Source of the DNA: Peptococcaceae bacterium
Lineage (GTDB): Bacteria > Bacillota > Desulfitobacteriia > Desulfitobacteriales > Syntrophobotulaceae
NCBI GenBank assembly: GCA_009782825.1
Contig: WRII01000019.1
Span: forward strand, 1-41,099
DNA: 41,099 bases
Reading direction: 5' to 3'
In this document: positions 24,229 to 32,188 of the stretch, one piece after another
Position numbering within the stretch: the stretch's first letter is position 1
Layout of the letters: the number at the start of each line of letters is the position of its first letter
Translations under genes and position numbers: made by a program
Notes under the pieces: generated by a model
What the model was told of the DNA's origin: nothing
The model's database searches: none
The model's input: only the letters and a program-made list of their open reading frames with translations

Positions 24229-25038
24229 TCACGCTTCCTTTCCTTTTTTATAGGTTACCGTAGTCCTTTTAGAGAGCCTCTTTGCCAAAACATAAAACAG
24301 ATTCCCGAAGAGTTTTTTATAAAGCGGCAGCGGGACTGCTGGATCATATGCGCATTTGGCTCTGGAAAGATCAGTCCAATGGTCTCCGTCTAAGGTTTCA
24401 AACTCAGTGCCTTTGACATAATCTAAGCTCAGCCCTCTAATCATATTGTAGGGGATTAAGGGAAGCAGGTTTGGCGCATGCAATTTCTTTGAAGAGACGT
24501 CTTTGTGAAATATGTGTGCCAGTTTTCTGCATTTTTCTTTGTCTTTGGGGCTGGGGATATAATGGTTCCAGCTGTATGAAGCGACAGGAAATTCATAGCA
24601 TTTGTTAAAGCCAAATGACCTAAGCGCTCCGGCGAGATACTTTACAGTTTTTTTGGCTCCGACACCCCCCACGGTAGAGACAACTATCGCTTTTTTTGTA
24701 AAAAAACAGGGGCGGTGTCCTAAAAAAGCGAGATGATCTATAAGGTTTTTTGTCAATGCGGTGGGCTGCGTGAGAAATGTTGTTGTGGCAAAGATCACAC
24801 CATCTGCCCAGTCTATTTTATCAATAACACTTTGCACTATGGTTGTATGCGGGCAAAACTCATGCCCTTTTCTGAAACACTGGCTGCAGCCCCTGCAAAA
24901 TGGCAGATCCATATCTTTTAAATGCAGTTCCTCAAAAACGGCCTCCGGAGATAAGGCCATAATTTCTTTTTGTATCTGTTCAGCTAACAGCCAAGTGTTC
25001 CCCTTGCGGGGGCTTCCATTAAGAATTAGATAATTCAT
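24229..25038 (-). CDS. NADPH-dependent FMN reductase-like iron-sulfur flavoprotein
   Basis: This 269-residue protein has a flavodoxin-like fold. The FMN loop LNGSPRKGNTWLLAEQI opens the protein. CRGCSQCFRKGHEFC gives C-x2-C-x2-C-x7-C, which fits the compact [4Fe-4S] site of archaeal and clostridial iron-sulfur flavoproteins. A further FMN contact is ADGVIFATTTFLTQPTALTK. The C-terminal ~90 residues extend beyond the standard fold and include SWNHYIPSPKDKEKC, perhaps for partner contact. Its stop overlaps the possible GTG of the FAD oxidoreductase, so the two probably work as an electron-transfer pair under TetR control. Confidence 0.87.
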   Translation of the reverse strand: MNYLILNGSPRKGNTWLLAEQIQKEIMALSPEAVFEELHLKDMDLPFCRGCSQCFRKGHEFCPHTTIVQSVIDKIDWADGVIFATTTFLTQPTALTKNLIDHLAFLGHRPCFFTKKAIVVSTVGGVGAKKTVKYLAGALRSFGFNKCYEFPVASYSWNHYIPSPKDKEKCRKLAHIFHKDVSSKKLHAPNLLPLIPYNMIRGLSLDYVKGTEFETLDGDHWTDLSRAKCAYDPAVPLPLYKKLFGNLFYVLAKRLSKRTTVTYKKGKEA

Positions 25039-25100
25039 ATTGTCCCTTCTCTCGAATTTATTAGTAACAGTTCCTTAACACACGACAACATACGACTCAC

Positions 25101-25793
25101 CTATTTTCCGGGGTATATGGCGTGGGTTTGTATCGCGTAAGTTTCCCTAAAATGCCTCATATGGCGGTTGGATAATTCCAGAGCCCGGGCAAATTCGGGT
25201 CCGTCCGGCTCAAAAGGAAGCGCTTGCTGATACAGGAACACAAGCGGTGTATAGAATTCCAGTGCGAGCAGACTGGGATCGATTGGCTGCATTGCGCCAA
25301 TGCTGATTATGAGGTCAAATAACCTGGTTTGATACGCGATAGGTTCCTCGAAAAACTGCTGGTTCCACATCTTGGCCAGGTTTTCGTTGTTGAACCGCTC
25401 AATAGAGACCATGCGCCAGAACCGCAGCACATCCGGATGCATCAAAAAGTCTGTGAACACACTGCCGCCGATGCGCAGAAAGTTCTCGTCAGTATACTGG
25501 CCATAGAGAGCAGCCCTTTGGGAGAGTTCGGCTGGATCAGCCGTGGGCAGAGCATGAATTCCGGCCATAAAAGCATCACTTTTAGCTAAGTAATCAGTCA
25601 CGAGCTGGTCAAAAACCGCTTTTTTGCTGGGAAAGTGCTTATACAGGGCGCTTTCCCGCACGCCGACTGCCGCCGCAATATCCCGCACGGATACAGCGGA
25701 GAATCCGCGCCGGGAGAAGAGCTCCAGCGCAGCGTCGAGTATTCTTTTCTTAGTGCTGATTTTGACAGGGTCATATTGTTGGGGCGGCTTCAT
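25101..25793 (-). CDS. TetR-family transcriptional repressor
   Basis: A DNA-binding repressor with an N-terminal TetR helix-turn-helix at about 15-60 (ILDAALELFSRRGFSAVSVR, then IAAAVGVRESALYKHFPSKK). A divergent ligand-binding domain follows. The ATG at 25793 has AGGAGG 9 bases upstream; the ORF extends eleven codons further but without an SD. It is first in an operon with the two flavoprotein genes. Two AACGAYTGTT palindromes overlap its promoter, so it should repress itself and the operon until an inducer binds. Confidence 0.93.
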   Translation of the reverse strand: MKPPQQYDPVKISTKKRILDAALELFSRRGFSAVSVRDIAAAVGVRESALYKHFPSKKAVFDQLVTDYLAKSDAFMAGIHALPTADPAELSQRAALYGQYTDENFLRIGGSVFTDFLMHPDVLRFWRMVSIERFNNENLAKMWNQQFFEEPIAYQTRLFDLIISIGAMQPIDPSLLALEFYTPLVFLYQQALPFEPDGPEFARALELSNRHMRHFRETYAIQTHAIYPGK

Positions 25794-25832
25794 AAGCAGA
25801 GTCCTCCTGAATTTCCGCGGTTGCAATAAGAT

Positions 25833-25877
25833 AACGATTGTTAACCTAATTATAGTGAACGACTGTTATCTTGTCAA
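25833..25877 (-). promoter_or_regulatory. TetR operon promoter with two operator palindromes
   Basis: On the minus strand, TTGACA (25872-25877) and TATAAT (25849-25854) are 17 bp apart, a consensus sigma-A promoter. AACGACTGTT (25858-25867) lies in the spacer and AACGATTGTT (25833-25842) just downstream of the -10. The two 10-mers are 25 bp apart and are embedded in a larger inverted repeat beginning AAGATAAC on each outer side. This is the geometry expected for cooperative autorepression. Confidence 0.85.
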
Positions 25878-25880
25878 GGG

Positions 25881-25912
25881 GTCAAAGTGTTTACGTGTCA
25901 AAGTGTTTACGA
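25881..25912. repeat. Two tandem 16-bp repeats
   Basis: GTCAAAGTGTTTACGT at 25881-25896 is followed directly by a copy with one change (final A) at 25897-25912. They lie upstream of the TetR operon -35, between divergent promoters. Possible activator or second-regulator sites. Confidence 0.8.
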
Positions 25913-26025
25913 AACAGGAAAATAAAACTAAGGAAATTCATAAATTGTTAATAGGATTGCATCTGACTTATAGTGGCCCCTATACTAATTTACTCTCCCT
26001 ATTCTCCAAAATATCCATTGACTCC

Positions 26026-26055
26026 TTGACAGACAGGATAAAAGGGTGATATAAT
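26026..26055 (+). promoter_or_regulatory. Promoter of the AlbA_2 regulator gene; decides its start
   Basis: TTGACA at 26026-26031 and TATAAT at 26050-26055 are 18 bp apart. The ATG at 26054, which would lengthen the gene, lies inside this -10 and so cannot be the start. Confidence 0.8.
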
Positions 26056-26086
26056 GGGAGAAAAGTCTCAGAAGGGAGAGGATTTC

Positions 26087-27391
26087 ATGCTCGAAAGCCA
26101 ATCTGTTGAATTCAAGCGGCAATATAACAATAAAGTTAATAAGACCCTGTTGGCATTTTTAAATATTGAAGGAGGGGTGCTGTATATCGGTATCAATGAT
26201 GATGGTTCGGTATGCGGTGTGGACGGAGATGTGGACGAGATGGCCAGGAAAACCGCGACCAGCTTCCGTGATTCCATCACACCCGATCCATCCGGATATT
26301 TCTCTGTGGAAACAGAAACACGAGATGAAAAATTTGTGATTAAAATAACCGTTGAGCGTGGAAGTGCTGTCCCCTACTGCTTTACCGCCTATGGTTTGGT
26401 TCCACAGGGCGTTTATGTCCGTGTGGGAAGCAACACTGTCATGGCCACCCGCGAACATATACGCCAAATGATTAAAGATAACGGAACGGGACACTTCATG
26501 ACGGAGCTCTCCATGGAACAAAACCTGACTTTTAACCGCGCTGAGAAGGTTTTCGCTGAACAGGAGGTCAAGTTTGGACATCAGCAAAAGCAGTCTCTCG
26601 GCCTCATGCGTCCGGATGGACGATACACCAATTTGGCGTTGATTTTATCAGAACAGTGTCCTTATTCGACTAAAGCCGCCATTTTCGAGGGAATCAATAA
26701 AGACAAATTTAAAGACCGTAAGGAATTTACCGGCTCGCTATTCCAGCAGATTGATGATGTTCTGGCTTATCTTCATGTTTATAACAGGTTGCGAGGGACT
26801 TTTGAGGGGGTTTACAGAATCGATCATTCTGATTATCCTAAAATTGCCCTGCGCGAAGCCTATATCAATGCCTTGATCCACCGTAATTACTACATTGAAG
26901 GCAGCGTTCTGGTCAGCATGTTTGATAACAGATTGGAGTTCGTGTCTTTGGGGGGGGTGATGCCGGGCGTTACTCATGATTTGATGCTTGCCGGCGTCTC
27001 GGTAACAAGAAATGAAAAGCTGGCTCAGATTTTCTACCGTTTGAATATCATTGAAGCGTTCGGAACCGGAATTCCTCGCATTTACAGCGTCTATGAAAAG
27101 AGTATCGCAAAACCTGAAATTCCTGTTGTAGATGGCGGATTCCTCATCCGTTTGCCAAACTTGAATCATCCTGCCAATTCTGCCGGCACTGAACACATAG
27201 CTGTTGGTTCCAATGAGTACAGGCTGCTTGCCGCTTTTCCCAACACCTGTTTCAATAAGGAAGACGCCGCCCACACCCTGGGGATCAGCGTGAGCGGCGC
27301 TTACAAACTTTTGCGCCGCATGAAAGAACAAGGAAAGCTCAATGCCCACCAATCAGGAAAGCAGTGGCTTTACAGTGCCATACCTAATTAA
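26087..27391 (+). CDS. AlbA_2 / RecG-like transcriptional regulator
   Basis: This is a putative DNA-binding regulator of the family annotated ATP-dependent DNA helicase RecG-related or Schlafen AlbA_2. The N-terminal AlbA_2 domain (about 1-125) has ESQSVEFKRQYNN and LLAFLNIEGGVLYIGINDDG. A central HATPase_c_4-like domain contains REAYINALIHRNYYIEGSV, VSMFDNRLEFVSLGG and EAFGTGIPRIY. A winged helix lies at the C-terminus (EDAAHTLGISVSGAYKLLRR). The ATG at 26087 follows GGGAGAGG. The protein has 434 residues and no helicase motifs. Often such genes act in phage or mobile-element regulation; the target here is unknown. Confidence 0.85.
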   Translation: MLESQSVEFKRQYNNKVNKTLLAFLNIEGGVLYIGINDDGSVCGVDGDVDEMARKTATSFRDSITPDPSGYFSVETETRDEKFVIKITVERGSAVPYCFTAYGLVPQGVYVRVGSNTVMATREHIRQMIKDNGTGHFMTELSMEQNLTFNRAEKVFAEQEVKFGHQQKQSLGLMRPDGRYTNLALILSEQCPYSTKAAIFEGINKDKFKDRKEFTGSLFQQIDDVLAYLHVYNRLRGTFEGVYRIDHSDYPKIALREAYINALIHRNYYIEGSVLVSMFDNRLEFVSLGGVMPGVTHDLMLAGVSVTRNEKLAQIFYRLNIIEAFGTGIPRIYSVYEKSIAKPEIPVVDGGFLIRLPNLNHPANSAGTEHIAVGSNEYRLLAAFPNTCFNKEDAAHTLGISVSGAYKLLRRMKEQGKLNAHQSGKQWLYSAIPN

Positions 27392-27476
27392 TGAAACTGA
27401 TGCCGTGGCGAATGTCTACCTGTGGGAACAGCAACACCCCGGATCCTGATAATTTCCGTCGAAATCCTGCCTTTCC

Positions 27477-27505
27477 TTGATCTGGGGGATTCTTTGTATT
27501 ACAAT
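27477..27505 (+). promoter_or_regulatory. Predicted clpP promoter
   Basis: TTGATC (27477-27482) and TACAAT (27500-27505) are 17 bp apart, about 70 bp before the clpP ATG. The leader also has TTGTACGGTTGTACAA at about 27510-27526 and a doubled CAGAGCAT. I did not see the tandem CtsR heptads. Confidence 0.5.
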
Positions 27506-27575
27506 AACCTTTGTACGGTTGTACAATATCAGAGCATCAGAGCATCTAAATTATAGAAAGGGGCTGAATTGGCTC

Positions 27576-28196
27576 ATGAGTTACCTTATTCCCATGGTTA
27601 TCGAACAGACGAATAGAGGGGAGCGTTCCTATGATATCTACTCCCGTTTGCTTAAAGACAGAATTATCTTTCTCGGAGGGCCTGTCACCAGCGATATGTC
27701 CAATCTCATCGTGGCGCAAATGCTCTTCTTAGACGCAGAAGACCCAGACAAAGATATTTCCTTGTACATCAACTCGCCCGGAGGGTCTGTCACCGCAGGC
27801 ATGGCAATCTATGACACCATGCAGTACATTCGTTCCGATGTTCAGACCTTGTGCGTGGGTATGGCGGCCAGCATGGGGGCTTTTCTTCTGGCGGCAGGTT
27901 CCAAGGGCAAGCGAGTGGCTCTGCCCAACGCGGAAATTCTTATTCATCAGCCTCATGTCAGCGGCATGGGCGGACAAGTGACCGATGTCGAAATTCACGC
28001 CAAACAATTGCTGCGCACCAAAGAAAATATGGCCAGGATCTTATCAAATCGCACCGGACAGCCCTTGGAACGCGTCGTCGAAGATACGGAAAGGGATCGC
28101 TTCATGTCTGCCCAAGAAGCCAAGGAGTATGGCCTTGTGGATGTTATCATGGAAAAGGCCAGCAGCCGTCCGGAGAAGAAAGACAAGAACAATTAA
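27576..28196 (+). CDS. clpP: ATP-dependent Clp protease proteolytic subunit ClpP
   Basis: ClpP is the serine protease barrel fed by Clp ATPases. The start is the ATG at 27576, giving the family N-terminus [20 protein letters not shown]; an upstream extension to 27477 reads through the promoter. The 206-residue protein has the catalytic triad Ser99 (AASMGAFLL), His124 (LIHQPH) and Asp174 (DTERDRFMS). GAAAGGGG lies about 12 bases upstream. Trigger factor and clpX, the usual neighbours, are absent; galU follows instead. It could be the sole copy or a paralogue. Confidence 0.97.
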   Translation: MSYLIPMVIEQTNRGERSYDIYSRLLKDRIIFLGGPVTSDMSNLIVAQMLFLDAEDPDKDISLYINSPGGSVTAGMAIYDTMQYIRSDVQTLCVGMAASMGAFLLAAGSKGKRVALPNAEILIHQPHVSGMGGQVTDVEIHAKQLLRTKENMARILSNRTGQPLERVVEDTERDRFMSAQEAKEYGLVDVIMEKASSRPEKKDKNN

Positions 28197-28237
28197 CGAT
28201 GCATGAAGTATATTTCCGATTAAGGGAGGGATAGACG

Positions 28238-29218
28238 TTGCCAAAAATCCGAAAAGCTGTTATCCCCGCCGCCGGCTTGGGAACCCGGTTTTTGCCGGCT
28301 ACCAAAGCTCAGCCTAAAGAGATGCTGCCCATTGTGGATAAGCCGACGATTCAGTATATTGTAGAGGAAGCTGTCCGATCCGGTATTGAGGATATTGTGA
28401 TTGTGACGGGCCGCAACAAGAGAGCGATCGAAGATCACTTCGACCGTTCCCTGGAACTGGAAATGTTTCTGGAGCGAGGCGGGAAAGACGACCTTCTCGA
28501 AATGGTCAAAGATATTGCCGATTTGGTGAACATTCAATATGTGCGCCAAAAGGAAGCCTTAGGCCTGGGTCACGCTATTTACTGCGCAAGCCGATCCATT
28601 GGCAGCGAGCCCTTCGCTGTATTATTGGGGGATGATATTATTGACTCCCAAAGACCCTGTCTTGAGCAGATGATGGACTATTATAATGAATACGGCGGCA
28701 ACTTGATTGGCGTCCAACAGGTGGCAGTGGAAGACGCCCCCAAGTACGGCATTATTACTGGAAATTCTTTGGCCCCCCGCTTGTATAAAGCGGAGAACCT
28801 TGTGGAAAAACCTGCTGTGGATGAGATTGTCGGGAAGAAGCCCTTGGCTATCATGGGGCGCTACATTCTTAACCCTGAGATTTTTGATATTTTGGCCCGG
28901 CAGGATCCGGGGCGGGGCGGAGAGATTCAGCTGACTGATGCCATCCAAACCCTGAGCCAGTCTCAGCCCATTTACGCGTTTGCCTTTGAAGGAAAACGCT
29001 ACGATGTGGGGGACAAGCTGGGCTTTGTGCGGGCGACAATTGAATTCGCTTTGCGCCATGAGGAGATTGGCGATGCGCTTATGGAGTACCTTGCCCAGCT
29101 TGTTCATCGTTATGAGCAGGAAGGCAGTGAATTAAGCCTGCTGTCTTATCCGCCCCCGGAAAAGTACCGCCATTTTCTCTTTCATCTGTCCCGGGAGCAA
29201 GGTAAAAAACTGCAATAA
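28238..29218 (+). CDS. galU: UTP-glucose-1-phosphate uridylyltransferase
   Basis: GalU makes UDP-glucose from glucose-1-phosphate and UTP for envelope glycans and glycolipids. The 326-residue protein starts at a TTG with AAGGGAGGG 7 bases upstream. The nucleotide-binding signature PAAGLGTRFLPATKAQPKEM is complete. LLGDDIIDS, GVQQVAVEDAPKYG, LVEKPAVDE and DVGDKLGFVRATIEFAL match the family in order. It follows clpP by 41 bp and probably shares its transcript. A strong hairpin lies about 120 bp downstream. Confidence 0.97.
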   Translation: MPKIRKAVIPAAGLGTRFLPATKAQPKEMLPIVDKPTIQYIVEEAVRSGIEDIVIVTGRNKRAIEDHFDRSLELEMFLERGGKDDLLEMVKDIADLVNIQYVRQKEALGLGHAIYCASRSIGSEPFAVLLGDDIIDSQRPCLEQMMDYYNEYGGNLIGVQQVAVEDAPKYGIITGNSLAPRLYKAENLVEKPAVDEIVGKKPLAIMGRYILNPEIFDILARQDPGRGGEIQLTDAIQTLSQSQPIYAFAFEGKRYDVGDKLGFVRATIEFALRHEEIGDALMEYLAQLVHRYEQEGSELSLLSYPPPEKYRHFLFHLSREQGKKLQ

Positions 29219-29337
29219 ACGATGCACGAGACGCTTTGAAAATATGCCTGTTATAACATGAAAGCAGCCTATTATGATTGAAAAATAGCGGAAAACTCAC
29301 ACATTATTCAAGATCCTAAGCCAGAAAGCTGAAGACA

Positions 29338-29370
29338 GGCCCGTTCCCCCGAAAAATAGGGGGACGGGCC
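29338..29370 (+). terminator. Strong hairpin after galU
   Basis: A GC-rich stem of 12 pairs with one bulged base (GGCCCGT..CCCCC against GGGGGACGGGCC) encloses an 8-base loop. The bases after it (TCCTTATAT) are only weakly T-rich. It probably ends the clpP-galU transcript. Confidence 0.6.
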
Positions 29371-29442
29371 TCCTTATATCGACATGGGATATAAGTACTT
29401 AATTGGTAATATTAGTAAAATACCAAAGAAGGAGGGATACCC

Positions 29443-30141
29443 ATGAATTTTAGCCGCAAGAACATAATGACTTTGGTGGGAGCGTTAGCGCTGGCAGGAG
29501 TGCTGATCGCCGCCGGCCTCTATGGGCCGAGTGCTTGGCGAGGCTTGACGGGAACCACAGAGCCTACGGATGAAGTCGTTATGCAAACACCGCCTGTGGA
29601 TCAGACGGAGCCTCCGGCAGAAGAAGCCGCAGCGCCGACGGATCCGTCCGCGGCCGGTGTGCCGGAGAATAAGCCGGGATCCAATGAGGACGGCTCGAAA
29701 AAATATGCTGAACCCGATTTGGCCAAAATGACCCTGGCGCCGTCTCTGGAAGGCTATTTCGGCAGCCAAGGTCTGAGCCAAGAGAGTCAAACCCTGGCTT
29801 ACGGAGCGGGCTGGAATATCCATCAGTATGTAGATGGGTATTTGTATGGGGTCACGGCGGGGCCGCAGATGGATGAAGTTGATATTCGCAAGTATATCCT
29901 CTTCCACAAGACCCTGTGGGAGAAACAAATGGAAAAGGAAGCGAATGCCAAACAGGCCGCCACATTTACCACGTATTTTGTCAACTTACTCAACCGTGGC
30001 ATGGATGCTTTTGAGGCGAAAGACCAAATTCGCATTGATCAGTTTCATCAGGAACTTCATGACTTTGATTCCCACTTGATGCGCAATGATGCCGAGGCCA
30101 AAGTGTATGGCGCCACGCCCTTTTCTACGAAAAGAGGATAA
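29443..30141 (+). CDS. Exported/anchored protein of unknown function
   Basis: The 232-residue protein has an N-terminal membrane anchor or uncleaved signal (about 8-28), then a Pro/Glu/Ala/Thr-rich linker (about 40-90). A helical, acidic-polar domain follows (about 95-232) containing LWEKQMEKEANAKQA and DQFHQELHDFDSHLMRND. No lipobox and no motif I recognise. AGGAGGG precedes the ATG closely. It lies after the galU hairpin and before a second large hairpin, so it is probably a single transcription unit. The layout of anchor, disordered spacer and compact domain is like that of the protein at 31491, but the domains do not look alike. Confidence 0.75.
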   Translation: MNFSRKNIMTLVGALALAGVLIAAGLYGPSAWRGLTGTTEPTDEVVMQTPPVDQTEPPAEEAAAPTDPSAAGVPENKPGSNEDGSKKYAEPDLAKMTLAPSLEGYFGSQGLSQESQTLAYGAGWNIHQYVDGYLYGVTAGPQMDEVDIRKYILFHKTLWEKQMEKEANAKQAATFTTYFVNLLNRGMDAFEAKDQIRIDQFHQELHDFDSHLMRNDAEAKVYGATPFSTKRG

Positions 30142-30160
30142 CGCAGAGGCCAGCGAATTC

Positions 30161-30238
30161 GCCAGAGCCGGGGCCAGGGGAGGCGGCCAGGGGAGGCCGA
30201 CAGGTGAGGCCGACAGGTGACCTGGCCCCGGCTCTGGC
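30161..30238. terminator. Perfect 18-bp inverted repeat with a repeat-containing loop
   Basis: GCCAGAGCCGGGGCCAGG at 30161-30178 is the exact reverse complement of 30221-30238. The 42-base loop holds a doubled 13-mer (GGCCGACAGGTGA twice) and related GGAGG units. There is no T-run directly after it. It lies 20 bp past the stop of the preceding gene, so termination or transcript stabilisation is likely. Confidence 0.55.
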
Positions 30239-30279
30239 TGGGTAAACAGGGGAATTGTTGAAAATCGATGTAATTTTTT

Positions 30280-30319
30280 GCTCCGGACATGTACACACTA
30301 TGGACAGCGGAGCTTTTTT
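30280..30319 (+). terminator. Terminator-like hairpin before the HD-GYP gene
   Basis: GCTCCG at 30280-30285 pairs with CGGAGC at 30308-30313, followed by TTTTTT. The left arm is also preceded by a T-run (AAs on the other strand), so it could act in both directions. The loop of 22 bases is rather long. Confidence 0.5.
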
Positions 30320-30350
30320 GTGTTCAAAAAAATGAGTGATGGGAGAGACC

Positions 30351-31391
30351 ATGCAAAAAGATCTCATTATGCTTGTAGAAGATAACGAAACCAATCGCGT
30401 GGTGCTAAAGGGAATTCTGCGGGATGAGTATGACATTATAGAAGCGGCCGATGGTGCGGAGGCCGTAGAAATATTGATGAATAGCGATATAGTGCCTTCT
30501 CTGATGCTGTTGGATATTTTGATGCCTGTCATGGACGGGTATGAATTGCTTAAATTTATGAAAGGGCATGTTAAAACTGTAGGGATCCCTGTTATTATTA
30601 TTTCTGGAGTAGATCCCGGGGAAAACGAAATGAAAGCTCTGAAGCTGGGGGCTGTTGATTTTATTCCCAAGCCTTTCGTTTCAGAGGTGGTTAAAATCCG
30701 TGTGTCCAACCACGTGAGACTGAAAAATTATAGTGAAGCTCTTGAGATGTTGGTTGAAAAAAAGATGCTGCAGATTACGGATACACGGGAAAAAATATTA
30801 GAAACGATGGCGAATATTATTGAGTATAGAAATCTGGAGTCGGGTCACCATGTGAGGCGTACCCGGAAGCTGACCGAAATCCTTATAGATCATGTGCGTC
30901 GTCATCGGGAATATGGTGTTGATATCTCTGTGTTGGATCAGGAGATTTATGCGAAGGCGGTGCCTTTGCACGATATCGGCAAGATTGCGATTCCAGACAA
31001 TATTTTGCTGAAGCCGGGGAGGTTGACCTTGGAAGAGTTCGAAGTCATTAAGACTCACGCGCCGATTGGCAGTGAGATTATTGGGTCTCTTCTTCATAGT
31101 GACAAGGATATCTATTTAACGTGCTGTTATGAGATCTGCCGCTATCATCACGAACGTTGGGATGGCAAGGGGTATCCTGACGGGTTGAGCGGGAAAGATA
31201 TTCCCTTGTCAGCGCGCATGCTGGCTATTGTGGATGTGTATGATGCCTTGGTCAGTTCACGAATCTATAAGGGACCCTATTCTCATGAGAAGGCCGTGGG
31301 GATTATATCTCAAGGCATGAACTCGCAGTTTGATCCGACTTTAGTGACAGCATTTTTGGAGGTGGAGAAGAAGTTTGAGATCATGAAGTAG
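30351..31391 (+). CDS. Response regulator with HD-GYP cyclic-di-GMP phosphodiesterase domain
   Basis: This cytoplasmic signalling protein is predicted to hydrolyse cyclic di-GMP when its receiver is phosphorylated. The ATG at 30351 follows GGGAG; an upstream GTG at 30336 lacks an SD. The receiver (1-120) has Asp55 in LLDILMPVMDGYE and Lys in DFIPKPF. A coiled linker leads to an HD-GYP domain (about 145-340) with complete motifs: HHVRR, HDIGKIAIPD (His207-Asp208), THAPIG, YHHERWDGKGYPDGLSG and IVDVYDAL. All metal ligands appear present. No kinase gene is adjacent. It may set the c-di-GMP level read by the PilZ flagellar brake at 4494. Confidence 0.93.
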   Translation: MQKDLIMLVEDNETNRVVLKGILRDEYDIIEAADGAEAVEILMNSDIVPSLMLLDILMPVMDGYELLKFMKGHVKTVGIPVIIISGVDPGENEMKALKLGAVDFIPKPFVSEVVKIRVSNHVRLKNYSEALEMLVEKKMLQITDTREKILETMANIIEYRNLESGHHVRRTRKLTEILIDHVRRHREYGVDISVLDQEIYAKAVPLHDIGKIAIPDNILLKPGRLTLEEFEVIKTHAPIGSEIIGSLLHSDKDIYLTCCYEICRYHHERWDGKGYPDGLSGKDIPLSARMLAIVDVYDALVSSRIYKGPYSHEKAVGIISQGMNSQFDPTLVTAFLEVEKKFEIMK

Positions 31392-31490
31392 CGGTTTATT
31401 AATGAGATGGTTAAAAGTTTCTCATTTTGGCAAGTATAAAGAATAATCACCACGCAGTTGATCTCGTGGAGAACGTTTTAGGAGAGGTTA

Positions 31491-32114
31491 GTGGTTTTTA
31501 TGCTTAAAAAAGTGCCTTGGAGAAAGATCATTGTTATTGGATCTACTTTTTTATTGGGTATCAGCACAGGGCTGGGGATTGTTATGGCGGCTGATCCGGC
31601 GTTTAATACGACATTTGCCGGCAGTTTTCTGCAGAGGAATCAGCCTGCCGGCACGGATATGAATCAGTTGAGCCAGGAGAATGCGGCGGTGGAGGCCTCT
31701 GGGCAGCCTGATGGCCTTACGGAAGTTGAGCAGGCGAAGGTTGTGGATGACTACAAGATGTCTCTGGCCCTCTTGTTTGAAGCGTGGCGGTCTCCGGATA
31801 TGCAGGTTTTCGAGAAAAAAATTATCGGCGGATACACAGGGGACTTGAGGGATCGGCATCTCGACCGGGCCCAGGCCTATATTTCCAATGGGAAGGGGCT
31901 GTATGTTGATGACTTGAAGTTCAATCTCGTCATGATAGAGTCTGCAACGTCTGCCGCGGCGACAATTGTGGCTTCCTATACGTATACGGCCCGGGATTTT
32001 GATCTGAATAAAACACAAGCGTATGGGTCCAAGGTTGATCATCAGGTTCATGTGCGCGCGGAGCTTGTTAAGGTCGGTGACCGGTGGCTGATTTCAGGGG
32101 AGACGGCTATTTGA
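31491..32114 (+). CDS. Membrane-anchored protein with possible NTF2-like domain
   Basis: The 207-residue protein starts at GTG 31491 (AGGAG 6 bases upstream) or ATG 31500. A basic N-terminus and one hydrophobic segment (about 12-33) anchor it. A short Gln/Ala-rich spacer leads to a C-terminal alpha+beta domain (about 85-207), ending ASYTYTARDFDLNK, VHVRAELVKVGDRWLISGE. That strand pattern is reminiscent of NTF2/SnoaL-like extracytoplasmic domains. I do not recognise a named family. A terminator follows at 32156. Confidence 0.72.
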   Translation: MVFMLKKVPWRKIIVIGSTFLLGISTGLGIVMAADPAFNTTFAGSFLQRNQPAGTDMNQLSQENAAVEASGQPDGLTEVEQAKVVDDYKMSLALLFEAWRSPDMQVFEKKIIGGYTGDLRDRHLDRAQAYISNGKGLYVDDLKFNLVMIESATSAAATIVASYTYTARDFDLNKTQAYGSKVDHQVHVRAELVKVGDRWLISGETAI

Positions 32115-32155
32115 GGAGATCCCTGAGGAAGACTATTAAGTTACACTCCCTAAGG

Positions 32156-32188
32156 CCTTGAAGTGAAGAAATTGCTTCAGGGTTTTTT
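32156..32188 (+). terminator. Rho-independent terminator
   Basis: CCTTGAAG pairs with CTTCAGGG (one G-T pair) around an 11-base loop and is followed by TTTTTT. It lies about 40 bp after the preceding stop codon and marks the edge between housekeeping DNA and the RHS island. Confidence 0.8.

Noticed and set aside
27477-27575. A longer ClpP N-terminus starting at 27477
   Set aside because: It would read through the -35/-10 promoter, and the added residues are absent from the family; the canonical start is at 27576.
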